The notes under the pieces are model-generated. The model searched no databases. It worked only from the letters and a program-made list of their open reading frames with translations, and was not told the DNA's origin. The position numbers and the translations under genes are program-made. 64,000 bases of DNA from Phyllobacterium sp. 628 (GTDB taxonomy: Bacteria > Pseudomonadota > Alphaproteobacteria > Rhizobiales > Rhizobiaceae), in the NCBI RefSeq assembly GCF_014189505.1, contig NZ_CP050301.1, forward strand, positions 3,665,501-3,729,500. Direction: 5' to 3'. The stretch's first letter is position 1. Every line of letters starts with the position of its first letter. Positions 1 through 9,234 of this stretch are shown here, one piece after another.

Positions 1-2
1 CC

Positions 3-37
3 TAATAAAAAGCGGTACCGGCCGAAGCCGGTACCGC
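3..37 (-). terminator. Rho-independent terminator of the peptide-binding protein gene
   Basis: A perfect 11-bp stem (12-22 with 27-37) closes a four-base loop. Read on the minus strand it is followed by five T residues and then ATTA. It lies ten bases beyond the stop codon at 48, so it is an intrinsic terminator for the minus-strand gene. Confidence 0.9.
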
Positions 38-47
38 GAGGAGTGAA

Positions 48-1652
48 TTACTCGGTGATGTCAACATCGGCGAAGTTGTGAACACCGAACGCGCTCTGCA
101 CGTAACCGGTCACATTCTTCGTCGTAACATCAGTTACCAACGAGTGCGCCAAAGTGGCCCATGGCGCTTCACGCTTGAAGATGACCTGAGCCTGTTCGTA
201 AAGCTTGGTACGTTCAGCCTGGTCGGCAGTCACAGCAGCCTTGTCGATAATCGCGGTGAACTCTTTGTTGCACCATGCTGTACGATTGGCCTGACCAACG
301 GCCTGGCACGAAAGCAATACGGCAAGGAAGTTATCCGGATCACCATTGTCACCGGTCCAACCGAGAATAACCGCACCATCGTGCTTTGGATCGGATGCGC
401 GCTTCAGATATTCCTGCCAATCATAGCTGACGATTTCGACCTTCACGCCGACCTTGGCGAAATCGGACTGCAAGAGTTCTGCAGTACGGCGACCATTTGG
501 CATGTAAGGACGCGCAACCGGCATTGCCCAGATCTTCATGGACAGATTCTTGACGCCAGCCTTTTCGAGAGCCTTCTTGGCTGCTTCAGGATTGTATTCG
601 TCATCCTTGATAGCCTTGTCATAGGACCACATTGTCGGAGGAATTGGATTAACCGCCGGTGTGCCCTGACCAAGATAGACAGCGTCTACAATCGCCTTCT
701 TGTCGATGGCCATGTTGAGCGCCTTGCGCACTTCCGGCTTGTCGAAAGGTGCCTGGGTCGTATTGTAACCAAGATAAGCAACATTCAGACCGGGCTTCTG
801 AATAACCTTCAGGTTGGCATCTGCCTTGAGGCCTGCCACATCAGCTGGATCAGGATAGATGGTGATGTTGCATTCGCCTGCCTTGATCTTCTGTACGCGT
901 ACAGCAGCATCAGTCGTTATGGCGAAAATCAGATTGTCGAGCTTTACTTTGCCCTTCCAGTAACCCGGGTTGGCTTCGTAACGGATAGCGGTGTTGAGCT
1001 GATAATCAACAAACTGATACGGTCCAGTACCAACGGGCTGTTCGTTGAATTTCTGCGGCGTACCGTCGGCCAGAAGCTTGTCGGCATATTCCTTCGATAC
1101 GATCGACGAGAAATCCATCGCAAGACCTGCAAGCATAGGGGCGCTTGGCTTGTTCAGCGAAATCTTGACCGTCAGATCATCGACTTTCTTGACGTCTTTG
1201 ATCAGCTTGGGGAAATCCATGCTTTCAAAATATTCGTAAGTGGCGCCTTCAACATATTTGGCCCACTTGCTGCCTTCCTTCTGGCGTTCGAAGGAGAAAA
1301 CAACGTCATCAGCATTCATGTCGCGGGTTGGCGTGAAAAAGCTGGTTGTCTGGAATTTGACGCCTGGACGCAATTTGAATGTATATTCAAGACCGTCATC
1401 GGAAATCGTCCAGCTTGTTGCCAGGCTAGGCTCAACTTCTGATGTACCCAGCTTGAATTCAACCAGCTTGTTGAAAACAGCCTGTCCGGTCGCGTCAAGC
1501 GTTTCACCGCCGGTATAAAGCGCAGGATCGAAACCGCCGGGAGCAGCTTCAGAGCAGAACACGAGATTTTTCGCCGAGGCTCCACCTGCCATCAGCCCAC
1601 CCGTCAACATTGCAAGCGCTGTCGCCGCAAGGAATTTCTTGTAGGTCTTCAT
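48..1652 (-). CDS. ABC transporter substrate-binding protein, peptide (DppA/family 5) type
   Basis: Periplasmic solute-binding protein of 534 aa, about the usual length for family 5 (DppA/OppA). The N-terminus has a lysine-containing start, a hydrophobic core and a signal-peptidase site near ASA-KN at about residue 27. The mature part carries family landmarks such as the GTGPY motif and long segments typical of dipeptide binders. The ATG at 1652 is preferred over an upstream start because a GAAGGTGG ribosome site lies just before it and the signal peptide begins there. No permease or ATPase gene is visible on its downstream side, where a terminator follows at once, so the transporter partners are elsewhere. 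A dipeptide or related peptide ligand is inferred from the family only. Confidence 0.9.
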   Translation of the reverse strand: MKTYKKFLAATALAMLTGGLMAGGASAKNLVFCSEAAPGGFDPALYTGGETLDATGQAVFNKLVEFKLGTSEVEPSLATSWTISDDGLEYTFKLRPGVKFQTTSFFTPTRDMNADDVVFSFERQKEGSKWAKYVEGATYEYFESMDFPKLIKDVKKVDDLTVKISLNKPSAPMLAGLAMDFSSIVSKEYADKLLADGTPQKFNEQPVGTGPYQFVDYQLNTAIRYEANPGYWKGKVKLDNLIFAITTDAAVRVQKIKAGECNITIYPDPADVAGLKADANLKVIQKPGLNVAYLGYNTTQAPFDKPEVRKALNMAIDKKAIVDAVYLGQGTPAVNPIPPTMWSYDKAIKDDEYNPEAAKKALEKAGVKNLSMKIWAMPVARPYMPNGRRTAELLQSDFAKVGVKVEIVSYDWQEYLKRASDPKHDGAVILGWTGDNGDPDNFLAVLLSCQAVGQANRTAWCNKEFTAIIDKAAVTADQAERTKLYEQAQVIFKREAPWATLAHSLVTDVTTKNVTGYVQSAFGVHNFADVDITE

Positions 1653-1985
1653 TTTTCCACCTTCAGAGGTTTTTTGTGTTGCCGGCCCCCTTGCCCGCAA
1701 CCGAGGTTGCATGGAAGCCTTTGCAATGTCGCAATGCAAGCAGATTTATTCGCAGTCAACCTGTTCGCGCACGAAGAATCGAAGTTTCTGGGGAATTTTT
1801 TTAATAAAGCCACAAAAATAGCGAAATTCACTAAAACTGCTGCTTACAACTCAATCGAAATAGTGTTTTTAAAACCACATATTTCAGTCAAACCTGTACT
1901 CTATCTAACTTTTTGACATAGTTAACGTCTGGATCGAGACCCAAACTCGTGTCAGAAGGCATAAAACCGAGTGAGGAGACGCATA
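1653..1985. other. AT-rich divergent intergenic region
   Basis: This stretch of 333 bases separates two divergently read genes and must hold both promoters. It is notably AT-rich between about 1790 and 1920. A GAGGAG ribosome site for the rightward gene lies at 1973-1978. No further gene, repeat or convincing operator was seen. Confidence 0.5.
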
Positions 1986-2747
1986 GTGAAGATTCAAGGT
2001 CAAACAGCGATTGTAACAGGTGGCGGATCGGGTCTGGGAGCAGCCACAGCGCGCGCATTGGCCGACAAAGGCGCCAAAGTTGCGATTTTTGACATCAATA
2101 TTGATGCAGCGCAAAAAATTGCGAGCGAGATAGGTGCACTTGCGGTTGCATGCAACGTGTCCAGCGCGGAGGATGCTGACCAGGCCGTCGCACAGGTGGC
2201 TGACAAACTCGGAACAGCTAGGATACTCGTAAATTGCGCCGGTATCGCCAATGCCGGCCGTATCATCGGGCGCGACGGTCCGCACGATCTGGAACTTTAT
2301 CGCCGCGTCATCGAAGTCAACCTGATCGGTTCGTTCAACATGCTTCGTCTGGTCGGCGACAGGGCCTCCAAGCTGGATCCACTTGATACGGGTGAACGCG
2401 GCGTGATCATTTCGACAGCGTCCGTTGCCGCTTTTGACGGCCAGATCGGTCAGGCTGCCTATGCCTCATCGAAGGCAGGCATTGCCGGACTGACCTTGCC
2501 CGCCGCACGTGAACTGGCTCGTTTCGGCATTCGTGTCATGTCCATCGCACCCGGCATCTTCGCCACACCCATGCTGCTGGCAATGCCACAAGAGGTGCAG
2601 GATTCGCTCGCGGCATCCATTCCTTTCCCCTCGCGTCTGGGCAAACCCGAGGAATATGCGGCTCTCGCATTGCACATTATCGAGAACCCGATGCTCAATG
2701 GCGAAACAATCCGTCTTGACGGGGCGATACGCATGGCGCCTAAATAG
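1986..2747 (+). CDS. SDR-family dehydrogenase, 3-hydroxyacyl-CoA dehydrogenase type 2-like
   Basis: A classical short-chain dehydrogenase of 253 aa. The cofactor motif TGGGSGLG is at residues 11-18, NCAG at about 83-86, and the catalytic Tyr159 and Lys163 are in YASSK. The segment around [18 protein letters not shown] and the length resemble 17-beta-HSD10 / 3-hydroxy-2-methylbutyryl-CoA dehydrogenases that act in branched-chain or fatty acyl-CoA oxidation. The start is a GTG at 1986 with a good GAGGAG site eight bases before it. It stands alone, divergent from the binding-protein gene, so the exact acyl substrate is not shown by context. Confidence 0.85.
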   Translation: MKIQGQTAIVTGGGSGLGAATARALADKGAKVAIFDINIDAAQKIASEIGALAVACNVSSAEDADQAVAQVADKLGTARILVNCAGIANAGRIIGRDGPHDLELYRRVIEVNLIGSFNMLRLVGDRASKLDPLDTGERGVIISTASVAAFDGQIGQAAYASSKAGIAGLTLPAARELARFGIRVMSIAPGIFATPMLLAMPQEVQDSLAASIPFPSRLGKPEEYAALALHIIENPMLNGETIRLDGAIRMAPK

Positions 2748-2968
2748 GCCAATCCGACAGGGTTCATGCCAGGATTGCCAAGGACTGGGTTGCAGTTTGA
2801 TACTTTCATTGCAACTCTTTGGCTTTGACGACGTTCTGTTAACGTCGGTCATCTAAAGTCATGTTTGGCTAAAGCAAATTTTGTCCGGAGGCGGTTTGAG
2901 ACAAGAGCTGCTCTGGAAATAGCTGAGAGCGCTGACAACAACGCGATCAGAACCTGGAAAGGTGGCAG

Positions 2969-4165
2969 ATGTCCGTAGTCAATCGCCTGGTTGTGTTATT
3001 GCCAGGCTTTGAACATATGCCGGTGGAAGCTCATCATCGGCGCTTCATGCGCGAAGCGACCAAAACAGCACCTGTCTATGATATGGCGTTGCGGGAAGTG
3101 GGCGCGCTCAAAGTTGCATCCGCTGGAGACGCCGTTAGCGTCGGTGAATTCCGGTTGCTGGCAGCAGGAAACAACTGGTCCACGCAAACTGATTTTGTCC
3201 TGTACGGTCTTGGCGACATCAATCTCTTTTATGCAGCCCGAAATCCCGTCACTCGTGTTCTGAGCGGGATTCTGGCGCTCATCGACTTCATCATAACCGG
3301 CACGTTTTTCCGCTTTGTCACGACAAGCTGGCGCTATGCACTTTTCTTCCTTTATCCGCTGGTCATCATGGCTGCCATTATCGGCCTTGCACTGGGCGCG
3401 GGGCGCGTGGTTGAAGAGTTCATTGACGGCGGAACCATCACGCCGCTCGGCGTTTCGATGGCCGCAGGGCTGGCCCTTGTGGTGCTGGCGGCTCGAAAGA
3501 TGCACTTCCTGCTGCTGATGGACGACTGGACCTTTGCCCGTGACATGGCGCGGGATCGCCGGCCGGATATAACGGCGAAACTCCAATATGTGATCGCCAA
3601 TGCTGCGACGCGCATAAGCAATGCACCGGCCGATACGGAAATTGTCGTTGCGGCTCACAGCATGGGCGCGATCTGCGCCTTGCAGATTCTGGACAAGGCT
3701 CTGCAAACAAACAATGCACGGCGATATGGCCTGCTGACCGTGGGATCGAGCCTGCTCAAGATCGCCTTTCACCCTGCGGCAAATGCCTTGCGCAAAAGCG
3801 TCGCAGCCGTAGCGCGCAGTCACACAGTTTGGATTGATGCGCAATCATTGACAGACCCGATGAATTTCTACAAATCGGACCCGGTACGCGATCTGAATAT
3901 CACCAATGCCGAGCCACCCGTTCTGGTCCGGGTGCGTTTTCGCAATCAACTCTGCGATGAAACCTACAAATCCATTCGCCGGAATTTCTTCCGCGTGCAC
4001 CGGCAATTCGTCTATGGGGTCGAAAAACGCACTGCCTATTCCTGGCATGCCATTCTCTGCGGCCCGGAATCGTTTATTGACGTTGCCGCTCGAGGCGGTC
4101 TTCCCTGCGACAACGCATCCTGTGCCCAAGCGGCACTAAAAGTTCCGGAAATTGCCCCCGTATGA
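2969..4165 (+). CDS. Membrane-anchored alpha/beta-hydrolase-like protein
   Basis: 398 aa protein with an N-terminal strand LVVLLPGFEHM, two strongly hydrophobic segments (about residues 115-150 and 155-175) and, after them, AHSMGA at about residue 230, a nucleophile-elbow sequence (G/A-x-S-x-G type) of alpha/beta hydrolases. This suggests a membrane-associated lipase or esterase. I do not recognise a named family. The ATG has an AAAGGTGG ribosome site. Its stop overlaps the next start by four bases, so the two genes are translationally coupled and may act on the same lipid or prenyl-type substrate, which is inference. Confidence 0.7.
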   Translation: MSVVNRLVVLLPGFEHMPVEAHHRRFMREATKTAPVYDMALREVGALKVASAGDAVSVGEFRLLAAGNNWSTQTDFVLYGLGDINLFYAARNPVTRVLSGILALIDFIITGTFFRFVTTSWRYALFFLYPLVIMAAIIGLALGAGRVVEEFIDGGTITPLGVSMAAGLALVVLAARKMHFLLLMDDWTFARDMARDRRPDITAKLQYVIANAATRISNAPADTEIVVAAHSMGAICALQILDKALQTNNARRYGLLTVGSSLLKIAFHPAANALRKSVAAVARSHTVWIDAQSLTDPMNFYKSDPVRDLNITNAEPPVLVRVRFRNQLCDETYKSIRRNFFRVHRQFVYGVEKRTAYSWHAILCGPESFIDVAARGGLPCDNASCAQAALKVPEIAPV

Positions 4166-4752
4166 TTTCGCTTATCGTCGTTGGAAAGGCCCTGTGGGTC
4201 ATCTTTGTCGTGTGCTGGTATATGCTGCGCCGTCCATTTGACCGGCGCGCACGACGGGCCAAACTGACCGTCGACCGTCAAAAAGGCGCAGACACGTTAC
4301 GCCTTGCAGTTTCCTTGATTGGCCTCGGAATTTTACCGGCCGTTTATGTCGCCACAAGCCAGCCGCGTTTTGCTTCCTATCCGGCGCACCCTGTTCTGAT
4401 TGCTCTTGGCATTCTTACCGGCATCGGAGCGCTTATCCTGTTCCGCCTCACGCATAGGGCGCTTGGCCAGATGTGGTCGGTGTCGTTGCAATTGAAACAG
4501 GATCACAAGCTGATCACCACGGGCATTTACAAGCACCTGCGTCACCCGATGTACACCGCCTTCTGGCTCCTGGCATTGACCCAGGCCTTGCTTTTGTCCA
4601 ATTATATCGCCGGTCTTTCAGGTCTGGTGGGGTTTGGTTTCCTGTTCTTCGCACGGATAGGACCTGAGGAACGTATGATGGAAGAAGCGTTCGGGGGAGA
4701 ATATCATCAGTATCGCGCCAGGACCTGGCGGGTGCTGCCATTCGTCTATTGA
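4162..4752 (+). CDS. Isoprenylcysteine carboxyl methyltransferase-like membrane protein
   Basis: 196 aa with several membrane segments and the conserved C-terminal core of the ICMT/PEMT family: GIYKHLRHPMY at about residues 114-124 and GPEERMMEEAFGGEYHQY near 170. These residues bind S-adenosylmethionine and the membrane substrate in that family. Bacterial members methylate lipids or small thiols rather than prenylated proteins, and their substrates are mostly unknown. The start codon overlaps the stop of the hydrolase gene (ATGA), which makes a two-gene unit. Confidence 0.8.
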   Translation: MISLIVVGKALWVIFVVCWYMLRRPFDRRARRAKLTVDRQKGADTLRLAVSLIGLGILPAVYVATSQPRFASYPAHPVLIALGILTGIGALILFRLTHRALGQMWSVSLQLKQDHKLITTGIYKHLRHPMYTAFWLLALTQALLLSNYIAGLSGLVGFGFLFFARIGPEERMMEEAFGGEYHQYRARTWRVLPFVY

Positions 4753-4804
4753 GAGCAAGCCGTTTCAAGCGGCAAAGCCATCACAGGATTGAAAGAGAAT
4801 AACC

Positions 4805-5482
4805 TTGCTGAAGAACATTCCCGCCCGCACCCTCAAAGTATTGACCGCATGCACACTCGCAGCGGCACTCGCTGCCTGCCAGTCCACATCCGCATCGAAT
4901 GTGCCAGTTACAGCCTCAGCCTATACAGCTGAGATCCCGGAATTGACCTGCGCCTCTCACGGTAGCGTCAATGGCTTTCCTGCAAAGCTGACGGCCAACC
5001 GCACCAGGCCTGGAGATCCAGCCTATATCGAATTCCGCCAGCGTCTCTCACCCGGCATCCCCAGCGGCCACCTCTTTGCGGTTTTCGGCCGCCTTGACGC
5101 CAATGGCAATCCGGTGACGCGTCAGTATAATGGCCTTTTCCCCAAGGGCAGCCTTATCGGGCTGTATGGCGGCGCGCTCATTCCGATGCCTGCCGAGCTG
5201 AAGCCAAACTATGCCGATTGCAATTTCGCCACGGGCGCGGCCTACCGCGTTTCTTTGACGGAAGCGCAATATCAACAGCTTCTCAGCAAGGTACGCGCCA
5301 ATCTGGCCAACCCGCCAAAATGGACAATGTTTGGCTTCAACTGCAATAATTATGCCGCGTCTTTGGGTAAAGTTGCCGGCCTTGTCGAGCCATCCAACAG
5401 CGCCCTGCCATCTTTCGCCTATATTTACGCTTACATCGAAGTGAACGGCGACAAGAAGACACCCGCTAAAAAGCCATCCTGA
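4805..5482 (+). CDS. Putative lipoprotein, unknown function
   Basis: 225 aa protein with a basic, hydrophobic N-terminus ending in a lipobox, AALAAC, with the acceptor Cys at about residue 25. The mature part contains a C-terminal FGFNCNNYAASLGKVAGL segment, in which a Cys and a later Asn-rich stretch recall NlpC/P60-like or permuted papain-fold domains. That is only a hint. The start chosen is TTG at 4805, the first codon that gives a complete signal peptide. No ATG is available. Confidence 0.65.
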   Translation: MLKNIPARTLKVLTACTLAAALAACQSTSASNVPVTASAYTAEIPELTCASHGSVNGFPAKLTANRTRPGDPAYIEFRQRLSPGIPSGHLFAVFGRLDANGNPVTRQYNGLFPKGSLIGLYGGALIPMPAELKPNYADCNFATGAAYRVSLTEAQYQQLLSKVRANLANPPKWTMFGFNCNNYAASLGKVAGLVEPSNSALPSFAYIYAYIEVNGDKKTPAKKPS

Positions 5483-5493
5483 CCTCTCGCTTT

Positions 5494-5532
5494 CGGGCAT
5501 TTGCTATCCACCCTGTGGACTGCAAATGCCCG
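5494..5532 (+). terminator. Hairpin after the lipoprotein gene
   Basis: An 11-bp perfect stem (5494-5504 with 5522-5532) begins twelve bases after the stop codon. The loop can itself pair (TCCACCCTGTGGA). Only a weak TTCATAATTTA follows, so it may be an imperfect intrinsic terminator or an mRNA-end stabiliser. Confidence 0.45.
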
Positions 5533-5675
5533 TTCATAATTTAGTCCCAATCCGGGCGACATTGGTGCGACGTTCCAGATTTGATCCGCATATCCCACAC
5601 GCCGTTTTAAACCGGCTGCATTGTTGAATGCGTTGGATTATCCTCATACCCCGATTTCAAGAGACTCCTGCCCAG

Positions 5676-6065
5676 ATGAAAACAGTTTTAACGATGCTTT
5701 TGTTGACAGTAGCCATGGTTGGCCCATCCAGAGCCATGGATGCAACGGAAGCGGAAGAACTGAAAGGTTTGAGCCCTGAAACGCGGCTGGAACAGCGCTG
5801 CGATCTGGAGGCAATGGAGCGTATCCATCACGATCCGGTCAAACTCGTCCCGGATGAACTGGTTGCCTATGCCTTTCAGGAGCCAAAGATCAACGGCGAC
5901 AAAATCCAGTCGGCCGGTGCAGCATTCCGCAGCAAGGGTGAATGGTATCACCTCTCCTACACCTGCTCGACATCGCCTGATCACATGACCGTTTTGACGT
6001 TTCAATACGCGATTGGGCAAATGGTCCCGCATACGGAATGGTCGCAGCACTTTCTGGTGCCCTGA
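5676..6065 (+). CDS. Secreted DUF930-type protein
   Basis: 129 aa with a signal peptide (cleavage near SRA-MD at residue 22). The mature part contains LSPETRLEQRCDLEAM and a later segment with a second Cys in YTCSTSPDHM. These features match the DUF930 family common in rhizobia, whose function is unknown. The two conserved cysteines could form a disulphide in the periplasm. The ATG at 5676 is chosen because the signal peptide starts there. An upstream in-frame start would add a non-signal stretch. Confidence 0.75.
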   Translation: MKTVLTMLLLTVAMVGPSRAMDATEAEELKGLSPETRLEQRCDLEAMERIHHDPVKLVPDELVAYAFQEPKINGDKIQSAGAAFRSKGEWYHLSYTCSTSPDHMTVLTFQYAIGQMVPHTEWSQHFLVP

Positions 6066-6075
6066 CCCAGCGCAA

Positions 6076-6104
6076 CGGGCAGCATCAAGACTGCCCGGCT
6101 TTTC
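6076..6104 (+). terminator. Terminator between convergent genes
   Basis: A 7-bp GC-rich stem (6076-6082 with 6091-6097) is followed by GCTTTTCTC on the plus strand, ten bases after the DUF930 gene. The downstream convergent gene ends at 6117. Confidence 0.5.
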
Positions 6105-6116
6105 TCATAGATTTTC

Positions 6117-7124
6117 TTAGTTTCCAGCGGCCGGACGATCCTGCGCAAGCAGCATCTGTCCGATAGCATCAACCGACTTGCTGGTTGGCGCTTCATAGGC
6201 CAGCACAGCCTGTTCAGCAGTCTGCGGCACAACTGCGACAGCTTGGCGCTGATTGATATGCGCTGCTGAATAAGCAAGCGTCTGAGCCGGTGGATCGATC
6301 GGCAGCGCAATATTGGCCATGGCAATCTGTTGCGGCGCGGCTGCGGGGACGGCCTGAACCTGCGGGATCTGGGCCTGCGCCACAGCAAATGGCTGGTTTG
6401 ATACACGGCCCGCTGTCGTGGTCGTCATCGTCGGCTGCGCGCTTGCAACCATGATGTTGCCTGCAGCCGCCGGGTTCGTATTTCTCATGCTGGCAATATA
6501 GGCATTGGCAATCGCCACACTGGCCTGCTTGGCGCCGAGATCCGGCGTATTGTAGCGGTCACGCTTTTCGTAGAAAGCATTGCCGCCAGCAACAACCGTG
6601 TAGTGCATGTTGCGATACGGGAACTTGAGGCCAGCCGTGTGAAAGAACATGGCTTCCTGAACCTTGGGATGACGCTGGCCCTTGAGCACCGCATCAGCAG
6701 CCTTCTGCACATCAGGAAGCGCGGCAGACTGCATCGGGCGGGACAGGACGCCGGGAGCAAACTGCCCCTTCTCACCGACCACGCCACAAATCGTATTGGC
6801 ATATTTTCCGGAATCGAGACGATTCATAACCACAGTACCAACCGCGAGCAAACCATCCTGGCTCGAGCGATTAGATTCAAAGAACATAGCCCGTTCGAGG
6901 CATTCCTTGTCCTTGGGGGTATAGGCGTAAGACGACGTCCTTGTCGTATTGCTGCTTGCCAGATTTGCCTTCACCTTACCGGCATGCTGGGCATTCTGTG
7001 TTGTACAGCCACTGACGAGGCCAATGGCGGCAATCACACCCACCATTGCGGGGGCTTTCCACTTCCTTGCGCCGATCACGAAGCAATTCTCATCGCTGTT
7101 TTTCCTGCTGGTGAAGTTGATCAC
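6117..7124 (-). CDS. Cell wall hydrolase, SleB (Hydrolase_2) family lipoprotein
   Basis: 335 aa. A basic N-terminus and hydrophobic stretch end in LVSGC (Cys about residue 40), a lipobox. Residues about 70-180 form the Hydrolase_2/SleB catalytic domain: CLERAMFFESN with the catalytic Glu, GLLAVGTVVMNR, GQFAPG and a C-terminal AGGNAFYE. Members cut peptidoglycan and are known from spore-cortex hydrolysis, and in alphaproteobacteria they are general cell-wall remodelling enzymes. The C-terminal 130 residues are Ala/Gln/Pro-rich and look disordered. The start is a GTG at 7124, kept because it supplies the positive charges before the signal core. Confidence 0.85.
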   Translation of the reverse strand: MINFTSRKNSDENCFVIGARKWKAPAMVGVIAAIGLVSGCTTQNAQHAGKVKANLASSNTTRTSSYAYTPKDKECLERAMFFESNRSSQDGLLAVGTVVMNRLDSGKYANTICGVVGEKGQFAPGVLSRPMQSAALPDVQKAADAVLKGQRHPKVQEAMFFHTAGLKFPYRNMHYTVVAGGNAFYEKRDRYNTPDLGAKQASVAIANAYIASMRNTNPAAAGNIMVASAQPTMTTTTAGRVSNQPFAVAQAQIPQVQAVPAAAPQQIAMANIALPIDPPAQTLAYSAAHINQRQAVAVVPQTAEQAVLAYEAPTSKSVDAIGQMLLAQDRPAAGN

Positions 7125-7318
7125 AGATTGATGTCATTTAGGGCCAAACAATGGCAAATAGAGTTAACAGATGACACTTTTCTATCATCTATTTGAAATT
7201 ATGACGTTATTTTATCCGTTTCATAAGCGAAAAAATTTCAATAATGGCTAAATTAAGAATTTGTTTACCCTAATTGCTGTAAGCTTTTCGCAATTGGTTC
7301 GGCTCGAGAGGCAGACTC

Positions 7319-7513
7319 ATGCCAGCATATTCCGCACGATACGACACCCGCGAAGCACTCATGGAAGCGCTTGTTGAGCTTATGGCGCTCGAAGTTCCCG
7401 CTGAAGAATTTGCCCCCGTCCTGTGCACCATCGGACCCGTCGATCTCGACCTGCTTGCCGATTGCATGAGCGACATGGCAAACCTCAATGACAACAGGTC
7501 GATAGCCGCCTGA
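7319..7513 (+). CDS. Small hypothetical protein
   Basis: 64 aa, acidic and leucine-rich, with no signal or membrane segment. It begins with ATG preceded by GAGAGG at a good distance and follows an AT-rich, promoter-like 190 bases. I do not recognise a family. The reading frame on the opposite strand over the same bases is longer but would run through the start region of the next gene, so the plus-strand gene is favoured. Confidence 0.5.
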   Translation: MPAYSARYDTREALMEALVELMALEVPAEEFAPVLCTIGPVDLDLLADCMSDMANLNDNRSIAA

Positions 7514-7615
7514 CACGTCTTATCATCCTTGTATTTGGGCTGAGAAGCCCGTGAAAATCGCTTGTCCTGTTCACATCCAGCAACTATCTCTCGCTTATGC
7601 AATGAGGGATAAGCT

Positions 7616-8395
7616 GTGACCGTGAAAAAGGATGTACTGCGCCAGACCGATGCAGAGGCCATTCGCCTGGCAAAGACTCTGATCCGCAAAGCCCGGTACG
7701 CGGTCATCGCCACACTCGATCCCAATACCGGCGCCCCGATTGCAACGCGGGTCGGTCTTTCCACCGATCATGACGGCACCCCGACTATTCTGGTATCGGC
7801 TCTATCCGCCCACACTCCTGCCCTCATCGCCGATCCGCGCTGTTCCATACTGGTCGGCGAAGCTGGCAAAGGCGATCCGCTTGCCCATCCGCGCATCACG
7901 GTGTTTGCCAAAGCGCGCAAAATTGCCCGCGATAACGACGAACATGCGCGGATTGAATGGCGCTATCTCTCGCACCAGCCCAAGGCAAGGCTCTACGCCG
8001 GCCTTGGTGATTTCAGCTTTTTCCGGCTGGAGCCAACCGGCGCCAGTCTCAATGGCGGGTTTGGTAAAGCCTATCAACTGACAGCGGATGACTTGCTCAG
8101 CCTCAGCCCCGTCAACGACGAACTGGCGGGGGCCGAAAAATCCGCTGTCGAACATATGAACAATGATCATGCGAATGCTATTGCGCTTTATGCGCGGTTT
8201 TACGCCAAAGCTGCCGATGGAAAATGGCTCATCACAGGCATAGACGCCGAGGGCTTTGATCTTGCCAACGGCGATGAAACCCAGCGTATTTTCTTTGCCG
8301 ATTCCCTAGGATCGGCCAAAGATATGCATATGGCACTGGTTCGCATGGCAGGCGAAGCACGCGTCGGTTTGGCTGCTGCTGGCGAAGTGGCCTGA
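7616..8395 (+). CDS. HugZ-like pyridoxamine 5'-phosphate oxidase-fold protein with DUF2470 domain
   Basis: 259 aa. Residues about 15-150 form a split-barrel flavin-binding domain (ARYAVIATLDPNTGAPIATRV, LAHPRITVFAKA). The C-terminal 90 residues are a DUF2470 domain starting at VEHMNNDHANAIALYA. This two-domain order is that of HugZ/HutZ-type haem-handling proteins and related PPOX proteins. Haem degradation is therefore possible but not proved here. The start is GTG at 7616, with GAGGGA nine bases upstream. The next gene starts two bases after its stop, which suggests a two-gene operon. Confidence 0.8.
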   Translation: MTVKKDVLRQTDAEAIRLAKTLIRKARYAVIATLDPNTGAPIATRVGLSTDHDGTPTILVSALSAHTPALIADPRCSILVGEAGKGDPLAHPRITVFAKARKIARDNDEHARIEWRYLSHQPKARLYAGLGDFSFFRLEPTGASLNGGFGKAYQLTADDLLSLSPVNDELAGAEKSAVEHMNNDHANAIALYARFYAKAADGKWLITGIDAEGFDLANGDETQRIFFADSLGSAKDMHMALVRMAGEARVGLAAAGEVA

Positions 8396-8397
8396 TA

Positions 8398-9234
8398 ATG
8401 GCGACCGGCGAGCAAGCATGGCTGGAAGAACGCGTGATCCGCATCACCGATGCGCACGATCTGCGGCTTGCACCCTATCGCAATGTCCGCGAGCGTGATC
8501 TGGTTGGCCGTGAAGGCCGTTTCATCGCCGAAGGCAAGGTTGTGCTTAATGTGCTGCTCGCCAATGCAGCCTTCGCTGTAGAGTCGCTTCTCGTCCTTGA
8601 AAACCGGCTTGCAGGACTGACCGAACAAATCCGTCTTTGTCCGGACGACGTGCCTGTTTATTGCGTCTCACGCGAAACCATGGACGCCATTGCCGGCTTT
8701 CCCATGCATCGCGGCATTCTGGCGGTTGGCAGTCGCACTGCGCCCCGCTCCGCGGCGCAGCTCATCGAAGCCTTACCGGAACGATCGCTTGCCGTTGTGC
8801 TTTGCGGCATATCCAATCACGATAATATGGGATCAATCTTTCGCAATGCTGCTGCTTTTGAAGCCGATTGTATCTTGATGGACGAAACCAGCTGCGATCC
8901 GCTTTACCGCAAGGCGATCCGCGTTTCCGTCGGCGCGGCCCTTAAAGTGCCCTATGCGCGGGAAGGCTCAATCGAAGACCTTGTCAGCACGTTGCAGCGG
9001 GTAGATTTTGATATTTATGCGCTGAGCCCGGCAGGCACCGAAAGCATCCATGCGGCCCGTCCTGCAGCGCGCACGGCGCTGCTTCTGGGCACCGAAGGCG
9101 AAGGCTTGCCCAAAACTTTGATGCAGACATTGCGGACAGTCAGGATTCCCATGTCGAGCACGTTTGACAGCCTGAATGTGGCCACAGCCTCCGGCATTGC
9201 CCTGTCACGGTTTAGCCGGTTCTCCGGTATTTGA
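8398..9234 (+). CDS. TrmH/SpoU-family RNA 2'-O-methyltransferase
   Basis: 278 aa. After an N-terminal substrate-binding part (REGRFIAEGKVVLNVLL), the SPOUT knot contains the family motifs GISNHDNMGSIFRNAAAF, ALLLGTEGEGLP and VRIPMSSTFDSLNVATASGIAL, which form the S-adenosylmethionine pocket and the catalytic Asn/Arg. The target, a tRNA or rRNA ribose, cannot be told from sequence. It follows the HugZ-like gene by two bases. Its last 30 bases overlap the end of the convergent coiled-coil gene. Confidence 0.88.
   Translation: MATGEQAWLEERVIRITDAHDLRLAPYRNVRERDLVGREGRFIAEGKVVLNVLLANAAFAVESLLVLENRLAGLTEQIRLCPDDVPVYCVSRETMDAIAGFPMHRGILAVGSRTAPRSAAQLIEALPERSLAVVLCGISNHDNMGSIFRNAAAFEADCILMDETSCDPLYRKAIRVSVGAALKVPYAREGSIEDLVSTLQRVDFDIYALSPAGTESIHAARPAARTALLLGTEGEGLPKTLMQTLRTVRIPMSSTFDSLNVATASGIALSRFSRFSGI

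Noticed and set aside
78..1442. Long open frame on the plus strand over the peptide-binding protein gene
   Set aside because: It lies opposite a gene with clear signal peptide and family motifs, has no ribosome site and shows no recognisable domain. It is a by-product of codon bias.
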